Numbered from the stretch's first letter, positions 1-7,688 are shown. The stretch: 20,657 nucleotides of DNA from a virus (IMGVR_UViG_3300036851_000518:1-20657); one strand, 5' to 3'. The notes: generated from the sequence alone by a model not told the origin. Numbers and translations: made by a program.

Positions 1-1530
1 GTGCGCCTCGTAGACCACGTTCACGTAGTCCATGAACGTCGTCTCGTCGCGAGTGTGCAGCATCACGCGTGCGCGCCCCCACGGGTCGGGCTTCGCCTCC
101 GTGATGTTGACGAGCTTGTGGCCCCTGCGCACGGCTTCCTCCGCTGCCTGCTGGAGCGTCGTCATTTCGCCTCCAGTCTCGGCCTCCTCGCCCTCCTCGG
201 GGATGATCCCCTTGTCCACCGCGACCTCGATCACGCGGTCGATGAACCAGCGGAAGATGCCCTCGATGATCTCGATGCGTGTCTCGACCATCTTGAGCAC
301 CGGAAGCTCCATCGCCGTCGCCGTCGCCAGGCCCGGCCCGTCGCCCGCGCCCAGATAGTGCTGCGGCCAGCGTGACGCCGCCGAGAACTGCGAGCGCAGG
401 TTCGCCGCGTCCATCTGCGCGTTGCCCGCGCCGGAGTCGATCCGCAGCGGTTCGTGGCGGACGCCCTCGTTCGAGGTGATGATCGCCGGGCCACGCGGCC
501 CGTACTGAAGCCCCACGCCCTCGTTTATCACCTCGTCCGGGGAGACGGGGAAGTTCCCGGCAAGCGGGCTCGTGCGGCTGACCGCCTTCGCCGCCAGGCG
601 CGCGACCTGCGACGGAGTGCCGGTGACGCGGCGCTCCATCACGAACGCCGCTGCCGCCTTCATCACGTCCACGCGCGACTTCATAAAGTCGTTGTAGGCG
701 GTCGCCCAGCGCAGCACCCTGATCCACTCGGGGACGCCGAAGATCATCTCGGTGATGCGGTTGATCGCGACGTGGTAGACGCGCCCCTCGCCCATGTCGT
801 CGGGCTTCGGGCGGTAGTCGCCGAGCGAGCGGCCCTCGTCTTCCTCCACGTCGCGGACGTTGTGCCAGTGTTCGTAGTACCGCTTCTTCGGCTTCGCGAC
901 CTCGGCGGTATCGACCTTCCAGCGGTGCTCCTGGAAGTCCCACTCGCGCTTGACCTCGGTCGCGACGTACCACAGCACGCGGTGACGGTTCTCCGGGTCG
1001 GTGATCGCTTCGCTGACGGTCAGGTAGTCGAGCGTCGAGAGCTTCACCTTGCCGTCGTCGCCGTCGTCGAACAGCAGGAACAGCAGGTTCGACTGGAGCG
1101 ACAGGTCGGTGTTCATCGCGATCTGCGACGTGAAGTCGGTCAGGATGCGGCGGTTGTCGGGATCGTCCCACGCCTCGTCGATCTGCTTCTGGGAGAGCTT
1201 GTCCTTGAACCGTGGCCGGGGCACACCGCGCCCGAGCACAAAGTCGTTCATCAGCGCGACCGCGCCACCGATCAGCGGGTCGTGAATCCAGGCGTGGATC
1301 GCCCGCTTCGCCATCACCTTCCGCGACTCGTACTTGACCTCGTGCTCGCGCCCTGAGAAGTGGTCGAGCACCGTCCAGCCGAGCAGGTCGAGCATCCGCT
1401 GTTGGGCGGTGTAGTCCTGCGCGGTCGCTTCGAGAAGCTCGACCTCCGACTGCGACCGAACCGCGAGCCCGGTGCGCGCTTCGACGAGGTCGAGCGCCTG
1501 GCCTAGGAGTCCTCCGGTCGGCCTACGCAT
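1..1530 (-). CDS. Phage portal protein (3' end beyond window)
   Basis: Portal proteins form the dodecameric ring at one capsid vertex through which DNA is packaged and ejected. The frame is open from the ATG at 1530 to the left edge, giving 510 visible residues, so the C-terminus is missing. Evidence is family resemblance: an N-terminal region with the pattern AWIHDPLIGGAVALMNDFVL (about residues 80-99), and a late segment around residues 385-420 with HYLGAGD followed by GLATATAMELPVLKMVE, typical of portal proteins just before the long stem helix (IIEGIFRWFIDRVIE). The start overlaps the stop of the upstream Ig-like protein by 8 bp (ATGCGTAG), supporting this ATG and co-translation. It lies downstream of TerL in the same orientation, though nine small genes separate them, which is unusual. 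The call rests on pattern recognition, not a database search. Confidence 0.85.
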   Translation of the reverse strand, partial: MRRPTGGLLGQALDLVEARTGLAVRSQSEVELLEATAQDYTAQQRMLDLLGWTVLDHFSGREHEVKYESRKVMAKRAIHAWIHDPLIGGAVALMNDFVLGRGVPRPRFKDKLSQKQIDEAWDDPDNRRILTDFTSQIAMNTDLSLQSNLLFLLFDDGDDGKVKLSTLDYLTVSEAITDPENRHRVLWYVATEVKREWDFQEHRWKVDTAEVAKPKKRYYEHWHNVRDVEEDEGRSLGDYRPKPDDMGEGRVYHVAINRITEMIFGVPEWIRVLRWATAYNDFMKSRVDVMKAAAAFVMERRVTGTPSQVARLAAKAVSRTSPLAGNFPVSPDEVINEGVGLQYGPRGPAIITSNEGVRHEPLRIDSGAGNAQMDAANLRSQFSAASRWPQHYLGAGDGPGLATATAMELPVLKMVETRIEIIEGIFRWFIDRVIEVAVDKGIIPEEGEEAETGGEMTTLQQAAEEAVRRGHKLVNITEAKPDPWGRARVMLHTRDETTFMDYVNVVYEAH

Positions 1531-2083
1531 CGCCGGTCGTGAACGTGAACGTGTAGTCGCTTCCCATCGGCTGTCCGCCCAGCGCGCGCACGTTGCCCTT
1601 CACGGTCACCCGGTAGCTGACATTCGGGCTCAGCGGATTGCTCGGGATGATCCCAACGGTGTTCGTCCCCGGCGTGAACGACAGCCCGGCGTTCATGGCC
1701 CCACCACCACTCGCGGGCGCGATCTGGAAGTTCTCCGGGGTGACCGTCGCTGGCTCGATCTCGCTCTCGAACGTCACAAGCACGGGCTCGCCCGTGGCGA
1801 CGCCGGTCGCCTCGTCTGCCGGAATCACATCGCGGATGCTCGCGCGTGTGCCGAAGCGCCGAAACATCAGCGCCGCCTCGTGCATGAGGTCGGCGGTGGC
1901 GGCATCGTGCTCACGGATGCGCTGCGCCGCCGATTCCGCCGCGTCGGCGAACACGAGCGCGAGCAAAGTCGAGGCCGCCGTGCCGAAGAACTGCTGCTGC
2001 GCCTCGGCGAAGCCGCGCGCCCGCCCTTCCTCAGCGACGCGTTCCACCCGGTCGTTGATCTCGCGCACGAGGGTGCTACTCAC
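1523..2083 (-). CDS. Ig-like (Big_5/SbsA-type) domain protein, probable virion component
   Basis: 186 residues. The N-terminal part (about 1-100) is helical and rich in Ala, Glu and Arg, with no recognised family. The C-terminal part (about 103-183) has the signature of a bacterial Ig-like SbsA/Big_5 domain: VLVTFESEIEPATVTPENF, then SYRVTVKGNVRALGG, ending YTFTFTTG. Such domains are common in surface-layer proteins and in decorations of phage capsids and tails, where they bind cell surfaces or carbohydrate. Its position between a Cys-rich protein and the portal gene supports a structural role, but this is inferred. The GTG start at 2083 overlaps the preceding stop by 8 bp (GTGAGTAG), and a GGGAGG lies about 14 bases upstream. 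There is no signal peptide or membrane segment. Confidence 0.8.
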   Translation of the reverse strand: MSSTLVREINDRVERVAEEGRARGFAEAQQQFFGTAASTLLALVFADAAESAAQRIREHDAATADLMHEAALMFRRFGTRASIRDVIPADEATGVATGEPVLVTFESEIEPATVTPENFQIAPASGGGAMNAGLSFTPGTNTVGIIPSNPLSPNVSYRVTVKGNVRALGGQPMGSDYTFTFTTGDA

Positions 2084-2480
2084 GAGTCCAGTACCCGCCT
2101 CCCTCGGGATGGGGGAGCATGATGCGCAGTCTCGTGTCGGCCATCAGCCCGGCTTCGCGTAGCTCGCGCCGCCGTTCCTCCTCGGCCTCCTGCTCGCGCC
2201 AGAACGCGGCCTCCTCGACAGAGAAGACCTCGCGGAGCGTTGCCACCCCGCGCTTCGCCTTCTCCCGCTGCCAGGTCGGGCATCGCTTGAAGCCCTCGAC
2301 GCTCGTGCAGAACCGCCCGAGGCTCGACGGGTTCGTGGCGGCAAGGATGCGCTCACCCTCGACGCGGCACAGACACCCGGAGCCCTGATTCGTCTCGCCG
2401 ATGGGCTCACCGGCGGGACAGGGAATCTCCAGGTCGGCGACAACCCGGAGCCCGACGGCTTCTACGAGTGTTGCCGCCAT
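2076..2480 (-). CDS. Cys-rich small protein, probable metal binder
   Basis: 134 residues, not assigned to a named family. It has five cysteines in the N-terminal half at residues 21, 36, 38, 58 and 67. The last two sit in FCTSVEGFKRCPTWQREK, a C-x8-CPxW pattern like those of small zinc or Fe-S binding phage proteins. The second half (about 85-110) is strongly charged (EEAAFWREQEAEEERRREL) and probably helical. The reading frame overlaps the 3' end of the mini membrane protein by 19 bp and the start of the Ig-like gene by 8 bp, so it belongs to the same late operon. No good Shine-Dalgarno sequence precedes the ATG, so translation may be coupled. Metal binding is an inference from cysteine spacing. 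Confidence 0.7.
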   Translation of the reverse strand: MAATLVEAVGLRVVADLEIPCPAGEPIGETNQGSGCLCRVEGERILAATNPSSLGRFCTSVEGFKRCPTWQREKAKRGVATLREVFSVEEAAFWREQEAEEERRRELREAGLMADTRLRIMLPHPEGGGYWTRE

Positions 2481-2605
2481 CTCTGGGAAGAATACTGAGG
2501 AGAACGCCAGACGATCTCGTGTATTGCGATCCAGAGCGCGACGAGCAGAATGTTCAGTCCCACCCAGACGGCGAGCCCGAGCAGGATCATCCAGACGATG
2601 CTCAT
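2462..2605 (-). CDS. 47-aa single-pass membrane protein
   Basis: A 47-residue protein that is almost entirely one hydrophobic segment: residues 2-30 run from SIVWMILLGLAVWVG to ALWIAIHEIVW, followed by a short polar tail rich in Ser, Gln and Arg. The ATG at 2605 overlaps the upstream stop as ATGA, the arrangement used repeatedly here; this is the reason for preferring it over a longer in-frame extension to 2722, which is Arg/His-rich and lies antisense in character. It could be a mini-holin or a membrane anchor, but nothing in the sequence decides this. Confidence 0.6.
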   Translation of the reverse strand: MSIVWMILLGLAVWVGLNILLVALWIAIHEIVWRSPQYSSQRWRQHS

Positions 2606-3033
2606 TCCCAGGATGGCGGCTCGATCAGGGGGCAAAGCAACACGGCGATGGTGTCCACAAGCACCTCTACGTCCCGCTCGAATATGCCCCGGAACATCTC
2701 CCACGTGCGCTCTGGCATCCACGATGGTACGCCTTGCTCGACCGTGTCGCAGAGCGCCTTGACGTGCGCGTGGACAAGCTCGTGAACGATGGCGTGCCGC
2801 TGATCGTCTGACGGTAGCTCGCGGAAGCCTTCGCAGACACGCAGCCGAACCGTCTGCCGGAAGGCGGAGAGATCGACTTCGGCGATCCGGCCCGGTGCCG
2901 CGTGCCTGCTCTGGACTTCGACCTCGTGGTCGCGCAGACCGAGCGCGTCGGCGACGAGTCGAACGTAGAGCGAAAGCTGGGAGCGGAAGCTCCCGTCGGG
3001 CGCGGGGCGCAGGACGCGGCTCCTCTCCGGCAC
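2602..3033 (-). CDS. HExxH zinc-metallopeptidase-like protein
   Basis: 143 residues with the zinc-protease motif HELVH at residues 84-88 inside the helix HAIVHELVHAHV, and an acidic helix about 35 residues later (ERDVEVLVDTIAVLL) that could supply the third ligand. The size and the motif resemble SprT-like or minimal gluzincin domains encoded by phages; substrate unknown. The N-terminal part (1-75) appears alpha/beta and carries no known motif. The start is GTG at 3033 and no Shine-Dalgarno sequence is evident. It lies between peptide deformylase and the mini membrane protein in the late operon, so virion maturation or turnover of a host protein are both possible. The motif is certain; catalytic activity is inferred. 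Confidence 0.75.
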   Translation of the reverse strand: MPERSRVLRPAPDGSFRSQLSLYVRLVADALGLRDHEVEVQSRHAAPGRIAEVDLSAFRQTVRLRVCEGFRELPSDDQRHAIVHELVHAHVKALCDTVEQGVPSWMPERTWEMFRGIFERDVEVLVDTIAVLLCPLIEPPSWE

Positions 3034-3063
3034 GTACGCAAGCTAACGCGGGAGCCGGACGGT

Positions 3064-3729
3064 CTAGCGGGAGAACAGAGCGCCGACACGCTGTAGCTCC
3101 TCGGCAACCATGCCCACCGACACGTCCTTGCTCGCCGCGAGCATCCTCACCGCCTCACGCCGGAGCTTCGCCGGGACGTGGTCGAGCATCAGCACGCCGT
3201 CCAGATGGTCGATCTCGTGCTGCGCCACTCGGGCGAGCAGCCCACCGAGATTTATCTTCGTGTCCTCGCCGTCGGGCGGGTACTGGCCGGTGACGACGAT
3301 CTCGTTGTGACGCTCGACCGGCACGTTGATCCCCGGCAGAGACAGACAGCCCTCCATGTCCACGCTCGTCTCCTCGGAGCGCATCACGATCTCGGGGTTC
3401 GCGAGGATCATCACCTGGCCGGACGCGAGGTCGTTCACGTTGCGGATCGCAACGACGCGCTGGAGCACTCCGACCTGGTTCGCCGCGAGCCCGTAGCCCT
3501 GGAACGCGACGACGGTGTCGGCCATGAAGCGGGAGAACGCGTCGAGCCCGGAGTCGAACTCCTCGACGGGCTTCGCCTTCATCCGCAGCGGCGGAGCGGG
3601 GAAGACGCGCACCGGATTCGGCGGAACCGGCCTCGTCACCGAGTAGAGCACGCTGCTGGGCAGCTCGGGGCGCTCCTCCTGCACCTCCGGCACCGCCACG
3701 AGGTGCCTGCGTTTCCGGCTCTTGCTCAC
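3064..3729 (-). CDS. def: Peptide deformylase
   Basis: Peptide deformylase removes the N-formyl group from nascent bacterial proteins, using a metal held by one Cys and two His. All three family motifs are present and intact: GYGLAANQVG (78-87), EGCLSLPG (126-133) and QHEIDHLDG (170-178). The metal ligands are C128, H171 and H175 and the catalytic Glu is E172. At 221 residues it is somewhat longer than the typical 160-200 because of a basic, proline-rich N-terminal extension of about 40 residues (MSKSRKRRHLV, then RPVPPNPVRVF). The C-terminus after residue 180 is helical and full length. The start is GTG at 3729. It sits among virion/late genes rather than beside a formyltransferase gene, so it is a phage accessory gene. 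Assignment is secure from the motifs. Confidence 0.96.
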   Translation of the reverse strand: MSKSRKRRHLVAVPEVQEERPELPSSVLYSVTRPVPPNPVRVFPAPPLRMKAKPVEEFDSGLDAFSRFMADTVVAFQGYGLAANQVGVLQRVVAIRNVNDLASGQVMILANPEIVMRSEETSVDMEGCLSLPGINVPVERHNEIVVTGQYPPDGEDTKINLGGLLARVAQHEIDHLDGVLMLDHVPAKLRREAVRMLAASKDVSVGMVAEELQRVGALFSR

Positions 3730-3741
3730 CTCGGCGGGCTA

Positions 3742-3837
3742 TCAGTCCCGACCGCCCCGAAGTTGCATGTTCCCGACGGGAAGCCACTCATCTTCGCCCT
3801 CCGGCGACTCCCTGAAGTCGTCGTCGAAGTAGCCCAT
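3742..3837 (-). CDS. Possible 31-aa acidic miniprotein
   Basis: A short frame starting at ATG 3837 and ending in TGA at 3742, 12 bp before the deformylase start. The product MGYFDDDFRESPEGEDEWLP plus 11 more residues is very acidic at first and ends LRGGRD. It fills what would otherwise be a gap between the 73-aa zinc-finger protein and deformylase, and its codon choice looks more gene-like than the overlapping tail of the 73-aa frame. No clear Shine-Dalgarno sequence is present. It overlaps the upstream frame by 50 bp. It may be a real miniprotein, or the tail of the upstream gene after a frameshift. Confidence 0.4.
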   Translation of the reverse strand: MGYFDDDFRESPEGEDEWLPVGNMQLRGGRD

Positions 3838-4009
3838 CGTGTCGGCGGCATCTGAGAGCAGAGAACTCCGGTTTAGAGTCGCTCACGAGCACGGTCACGT
3901 TCGACGGCACGCAGGGGTTCGCTGGCGCATGCGCGACGTGCGTGCCGCACCGCTCGCAGAACGGCTCACCATTGTGGTAGCGGTGGCCGTTGACGCGCTC
4001 GACCGTCAC
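3788..4009 (-). CDS. Small CxxC zinc-finger-like protein
   Basis: 73 residues from a GTG at 4009 that overlaps the upstream stop as GTGA. Residues 12-34 hold HNGEPFCERCGTHVAHAP then NPC: Cys18, Cys21, His24, His27 and Cys33 form a compact potential zinc site. The last 25 residues (CRRHDGLLRRRLQGVAGGRR) are arginine-rich and read as an out-of-frame version of the downstream acidic miniprotein. The natural C-terminus may therefore be shorter in relatives, or the sequence may contain a frame change. Function unknown; similar small zinc-finger proteins are common between late phage genes. Confidence 0.6.
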   Translation of the reverse strand: MTVERVNGHRYHNGEPFCERCGTHVAHAPANPCVPSNVTVLVSDSKPEFSALRCRRHDGLLRRRLQGVAGGRR

Positions 4010-4341
4010 TCGACTGTCTCACTAGACGCTGCGACGATACGGTGAAGGGTCGGCTGCTCCGTAGCCACGACCCAGCGCAGGTCGCCTCGGAGCGTCACGC
4101 GGTCGGAGTAGTTGTCCTCATCGTCGGGCGGCGCCTCGGCCTTCTCGAACGCTGCCGTGCCGGACTCGCGCTGCGTGATACGCCAGACGCCGTTATTGTC
4201 GTAGCGCACGTAGAGCACTGTCCCGTCACCGAACGCGAGCAGCATCGCCTCGCTGTCGTAGGCCAGGTTGAACTCCTCGTTGAGGTCGCCCTCGATTTCT
4301 ACGAGATCGTCACTCGCACCATAGACGGCTACCTCGACCAT
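4006..4341 (-). CDS. Hypothetical protein, 111 aa
   Basis: 111 residues with a regular alpha/beta pattern: VEVAVYGASDDLVEIEG, then an acidic DLNEEF stretch, then LLAFGDGTVLYVRYDNNGVW. The segment resembles small phage and bacterial proteins that begin with a YGASDDLVE-like motif, but I know no function for them. The middle region 65-78 is acidic and proline-containing (EAPPDDEDNY). The ATG at 4341 has an excellent ribosome binding site, GGGAGGAGG, about 4-5 bases upstream, and the gene overlaps the stop of the winged-helix gene by 13 bp. It is a soluble protein with no membrane segment or cysteine cluster. Confidence 0.75.
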   Translation of the reverse strand: MVEVAVYGASDDLVEIEGDLNEEFNLAYDSEAMLLAFGDGTVLYVRYDNNGVWRITQRESGTAAFEKAEAPPDDEDNYSDRVTLRGDLRWVVATEQPTLHRIVAASSETVE

Positions 4342-4814
4342 GTTCCTCCTCCCGGCGGCACCTTGATCGAGTCGCCGACAACCTCGAACTCGCGCGAGCG
4401 CCGCACCGAGTCGCCCGTCGGGCGAATCACGCCGCGCTCCTCCAGCGCCCGCAGCCCGTAGGTCATCGTGCCCGAGTTGAGCCGAGTGTCCTCGGTCAAC
4501 TGATGCTGCGTCGCCCGTCCTCCGCGACGCCGGAGCGCCTCCTCGATCTTGACGACGTTCCCCGGCCCCGCCCGCCGCTCGGCGCTGTCGGTCACCGGCG
4601 TCGCACGCTTCCGCTTCGAGCGCTTGCCGTTGCGAGGCTTACCCCGGAGCGTCGCGAGGGTGTCCTCCAGCCGAGCGATCTCGGAGTCGAGCGCGCCCCG
4701 CTGCACATAGGCGCGTTCGAGTATCCGCTCGACGCCCTCCTCGACCCCGTGAAGCTCCGTGCGAAGCCCCTCGACCGTCGTCTCGGCGTCCGCGATTGCC
4801 TGTGCCTGTCCCAT
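4329..4814 (-). CDS. Coiled-coil winged-helix DNA-binding protein
   Basis: 161 residues in three parts. Residues 8-58 form a probable coiled coil (VEGLRTELHGVEEGVERILE); 59-71 are a Lys/Arg linker (KPRNGKRSKRKR); 86-138 look like a winged helix-turn-helix: VVKIEEALRRRGGRATQHQL, then TRLNSGTMTYGLRALEERGV, then a wing IRPTGD. A dimeric DNA-binding regulator is the simplest reading, possibly controlling the late operon in which it lies. The start at 4814 is preferred over one 23 codons upstream because AGGAGG lies 6 bases before it. The C-terminal tail is Gly/Pro-rich. Regulator role is inferred. Confidence 0.75.
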   Translation of the reverse strand: MGQAQAIADAETTVEGLRTELHGVEEGVERILERAYVQRGALDSEIARLEDTLATLRGKPRNGKRSKRKRATPVTDSAERRAGPGNVVKIEEALRRRGGRATQHQLTEDTRLNSGTMTYGLRALEERGVIRPTGDSVRRSREFEVVGDSIKVPPGGGTWSR

Positions 4815-4861
4815 ACTGGCCTCCTGGTTCGTCCCTCGTATTCTCTCAGCCGCGCCCACGA

Positions 4862-5161
4862 TCAGTCGTCGCCTGCGGGCCAAAAGCCGAAGTCGGCCCC
4901 GTCGCTCTCGTGCGCGCCGAAGTAGTGACCGCGCGGCGCGACCTCCTCCAACTCCCGAAACAGGTCTTCGAGGAGCATCCCACGCGCCGTCACCACGCGC
5001 GAAACCGTGTCATCGCTCAGGTGCGCAAGCGTCTCCGGGTAGAGCCGCCTGATCTCCTCGGCCTTGTCGGGCGCGTGGGCCTCCAGCACGTCGAGGAACT
5101 TCGGGATCAAGTCCTCGGGCCTTTGCGTGCCCTCGCTGACCGTGCCCGGCTGCGGCGTCAT
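4862..5161 (-). CDS. Hypothetical protein, 99 aa, first gene after TerL
   Basis: 99 residues; mostly helical and acidic (DLIPKFLDVLEAHAPDKAEE, then LLEDLFRELEEVAP), ending in a Gly/aromatic-rich tail GHYFGAHESDGADFGFWPAG. A tail with an FGAH...DGADFGFW pattern is one I associate with short actinobacterial and actinophage proteins of unknown function. The start at 5161 is chosen over a CTG/ATG 9 codons upstream because AGGAGG lies 6 bases before it and because the conserved promoter element (5179-5218) would be inside the longer version. It is the first gene of the unit that runs through deformylase to the portal. Confidence 0.75.
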   Translation of the reverse strand: MTPQPGTVSEGTQRPEDLIPKFLDVLEAHAPDKAEEIRRLYPETLAHLSDDTVSRVVTARGMLLEDLFRELEEVAPRGHYFGAHESDGADFGFWPAGDD

Positions 5162-5178
5162 AGCGCCCTCCTGGGTCG

Positions 5179-5218
5179 TGGTACACACAGCCCAGACTGT
5201 AGCACACAGCGTGTTGCT
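5179..5218 (-). promoter_or_regulatory. Conserved extended -10 promoter element, copy A
   Basis: On the minus strand this 40-bp stretch begins AGCAACACGCTGTGTGC, then TACAGT (5196-5201, placed as the -10, preceded by TGC), and 19-20 bases later a second TGTGTGTACC. It starts 4 bp after the TerL stop and ends 17 bp before the 99-aa gene start. Copies B (11132-11174) and C (19257-19309) share the same order and spacing. No TTGACA-like -35 is visible, so an extended -10 promoter or an operator is inferred. Confidence 0.6.
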
Positions 5219-5221
5219 TCG

Positions 5222-7051
5222 CTAGTACCTCGGCCAGTCGTCCTCGTCTGTCAGCGGGCTCCACTCGTCGGGCTCGACACCCGGCGGTTCGGGCGCATCC
5301 TCCGGCCCGCCCCGGTACTCGATGTTCTCGGGCCGGTCGAGGTCTGACCGCTCGAACGTCTGGAGATGCTCGTCGAGCGTCGTCGTCTGCTTGCGGAAGT
5401 ACGACTCGACCTGCGTGCGCATCCACCACAGTTCGGTCGCGATCATGTCGAAGACCTCCGCCATCGCGAAGTGATCCGGGCCGGTCGAGACGTATTCGGT
5501 CGTCACCTCGCCGGTGTCCTCATCCTCCTCGGTGAGCCGCTGCGGCGACTTCATCTCGTTCCGGTAGTTCTCCGGCAGGTTCACAGCGAGATGGTTGTTC
5601 TGGGCTCGGATCATCGAGATCATCGCGTCGATGGACTCGGTGCGCTTCACGCTCGCGGTCTGTAGCTGCTCGTCGGTCGTGAGCACCTGCTTCTGCTGGT
5701 GGCCGGTCAGCGCGACGACGTAGACCCTGCCGGGGAACGCCGCCTGGAACGCGCGTGCGACGCGCCCGTCCGGGAGGTGGTCGATGGCTGCCATGTTCAC
5801 CTTGAAGCGCATCATCAGATCGCCCAGCAGCCGGATGAACTGCGCCAGCCGTTTGTCGTCCACCTCCCCCGTCCACAGCATCCGCTTCGTGTTCTCGTCG
5901 ATGTGCTCGCTGATCCGCACGGTCGCGCTGCGCGTGGACGCCATGTCGATCCCGGCGGTCACCGGGTTGCGGCCCGAGTAGCCGTTCACCATCTCGAAGC
6001 CGCCTCCGGCTGAGATCGCAGCGTCGAGGTCGGCATCGGTCAGCCGCCCACCCTCCTCCTGGAACTCGATCCCGAGGTCTTTGTTGTAGAACCGCTGCAC
6101 CTGGTAGATGCGCTTTTCCTTCGAGTGGTCGATGATCTTCTGGAGGTTCGTCCACGGCACGATCAGACGCGGCGTGTGGTAACCACGCGGGCGCTGCACC
6201 TCGGTCACCTGCGGCACCCACTCCCCCTTTGCCACGTCGAGCGGCTTGCGACAGTGGGAGCAGACAATCAGCACCCGCTCCTGATCGACGTTCTTCCAGA
6301 AGTCGATCTCCTGCCAGCCCACCCGACACCGCTTACACTTCACCATCCAGACGCGCTTGTCGGTGCCCTCATAGATCGCCGAGATGCCGAACTGCGGGAT
6401 CGTCGGCGTCCCGAGTCGCCGCATCATCCCGTGTGGCGAGCCCGTGATCCGCTGCTCGGCGTCGGGAATGTTCGCCTGGACGATCCGGTCGTACTCGTCG
6501 AAGACGATCACGTCGGCATCGACAGAGTCCAACTCGTCCTTGTTCTGCGAGCCTCGGAAGTTCGCGAACCCGAGCCCGACCTGCTTCAAGCCCTTGTTGT
6601 TCGTGTACCCGTACGGCACCCGCGAGCGCAGGTAGGGGACGCGCTCGATCAGCGGCTTGATCCGCTGGTCGCTGAACTCGTTGAGTTGCTTCGCCTTCGG
6701 GAAGACGTAGAGGCTCGTCCATCCCTTCGTGTCAGGGAAAAACAGCCCCCACCTGACGGCCCACGCCGACGCGCCCGCCTGCGTCGCCTTCTTCACGCAC
6801 CCTTCGGGCTCATAGGTGTAGTCGTCGTCGTACCACTCGCGCTGGAACGGGAACCGCTCGAAGTCGAGAGTCTTCGTCTTCGGCTCGGGGATGCGCAGCG
6901 CCCACGGCAGGAACGGCACGCGCAGGTTCTCCGTCTCGCGAATGTCGATCTGGAGCTTCTCGGTGAGTTGCTCGATGGGCGAGCCCTCGTCCGCTGCTAC
7001 CTCACGACGAACACCGGCCCATCCGCGAGCCTGCGAGGCGAACTGCACCAC
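5222..7051 (-). CDS. terL: Terminase large subunit, GpA type
   Basis: The ATPase-nuclease that cuts and packages phage DNA into the prohead. 609 residues. ATPase domain: a degenerate Walker A at 86-95 (VKKATQAGAS, the Q-x-G form seen in the lambda gpA family rather than GKS/T) and Walker B at 181-187 (VIVFDEY). A zinc-ribbon insertion follows with C239, C242, C264 and C267 (CKRC and CSHC), also typical of GpA-type terminases. The RNase H-like nuclease domain begins near 366 with AGIDMAST (D369), continues with MAAIDHLPDG near 427, and has a late DHFAMAEVFDMIA near 535. GTG start at 7051, 1 bp after the TerS stop. The C-terminal 60 residues are acidic and Pro-rich. GpA-type terminases usually make cohesive ends, relevant to the Ku gene here. 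Confidence 0.95.
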   Translation of the reverse strand: MVQFASQARGWAGVRREVAADEGSPIEQLTEKLQIDIRETENLRVPFLPWALRIPEPKTKTLDFERFPFQREWYDDDYTYEPEGCVKKATQAGASAWAVRWGLFFPDTKGWTSLYVFPKAKQLNEFSDQRIKPLIERVPYLRSRVPYGYTNNKGLKQVGLGFANFRGSQNKDELDSVDADVIVFDEYDRIVQANIPDAEQRITGSPHGMMRRLGTPTIPQFGISAIYEGTDKRVWMVKCKRCRVGWQEIDFWKNVDQERVLIVCSHCRKPLDVAKGEWVPQVTEVQRPRGYHTPRLIVPWTNLQKIIDHSKEKRIYQVQRFYNKDLGIEFQEEGGRLTDADLDAAISAGGGFEMVNGYSGRNPVTAGIDMASTRSATVRISEHIDENTKRMLWTGEVDDKRLAQFIRLLGDLMMRFKVNMAAIDHLPDGRVARAFQAAFPGRVYVVALTGHQQKQVLTTDEQLQTASVKRTESIDAMISMIRAQNNHLAVNLPENYRNEMKSPQRLTEEDEDTGEVTTEYVSTGPDHFAMAEVFDMIATELWWMRTQVESYFRKQTTTLDEHLQTFERSDLDRPENIEYRGGPEDAPEPPGVEPDEWSPLTDEDDWPRY

Positions 7052-7052
7052 G

Positions 7053-7664
7053 CTAGTTGTCTGACGGCGCGAGCAGGGCGAGCACCTCGCGCTTCGCCTC
7101 GCCGGGCTCGATCTCGCCCTTCTCGATCCGGTCGAGCACGAACACGACGCGCTGCACCACGGTGCGCACCTCGAACACGTGCTTGAGCGTGCCGAGATTC
7201 TTCGGAAGCATGTCGGCCTCCTGGAGCAGCTTCACCTTCGCCTGACGCGTGTCGAGCATCTTGCCCTCGAACCCGAGTTCGGCATTGAGGTTGTTCTGCT
7301 TCACCGCACGCTCGCGCCCTTCGCGCAACCGCTCCAACTGCGCTTCTAGTCCCTGGAGCGTCTCCCATAGCTCGCCAGTGGCATCGACCTGGTCGATGCT
7401 CTCAGCGTTGTTCTCGCGCCAGCGCGCCAGGATGCGACGGGCGGTGCTCTCGTCGATCCCATGCTTGGTCGCGATACCCGTCCACGACATGTCGCCGACG
7501 AGTCTGTCGCGCACGACCTCCGTGTCACGCTGGACGGTCTGCGCCGCCGTCAGCCGCTTCGTCTTCGGCTTGGCCCTCGGCTTCTTCTTCGGCGTCCGCC
7601 TCGGACGTGTCTGGGCCTTCGCCTGCTCCAGGCTCTTAGCCTTGCGCCCAGATTTCCCAGCCAC
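7053..7664 (-). CDS. terS: Terminase small subunit
   Basis: 203 residues directly upstream of TerL. It opens with a very basic tail (residues 1-38, rich in Lys, Arg and Pro), then a helix-turn-helix at about 40-82 (LTAAQTVQRDTEVVRDRLVG then WTGIATKHGIDESTARRILA), then a long predicted coiled coil at about 100-150 (LEAQLERLREGRERAVKQNN). This DNA-recognition HTH plus oligomerisation helix layout is that of terminase small subunits, which bind the packaging site and stimulate TerL. GTG start at 7664; stop is 1 bp before the TerL start. Sequence identity of small subunits is always weak, so the call rests on architecture plus position. Confidence 0.85.
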   Translation of the reverse strand: MAGKSGRKAKSLEQAKAQTRPRRTPKKKPRAKPKTKRLTAAQTVQRDTEVVRDRLVGDMSWTGIATKHGIDESTARRILARWRENNAESIDQVDATGELWETLQGLEAQLERLREGRERAVKQNNLNAELGFEGKMLDTRQAKVKLLQEADMLPKNLGTLKHVFEVRTVVQRVVFVLDRIEKGEIEPGEAKREVLALLAPSDN

Positions 7665-7688
7665 GCCGCGAGTTTACCCCCTGCGCGC

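Noticed and set aside
454-1356. 300-aa plus-strand open frame
   Set aside because: It is the antisense of the portal gene. High GC with G/C at third positions leaves long open frames opposite real genes; its composition is Arg/Val/Leu/His-rich and it has no ribosome site.
6125-7186. 353-aa plus-strand open frame
   Set aside because: Antisense of TerL, whose motifs are unambiguous on the minus strand. The plus product is Arg/Leu/His-rich and low in complexity.
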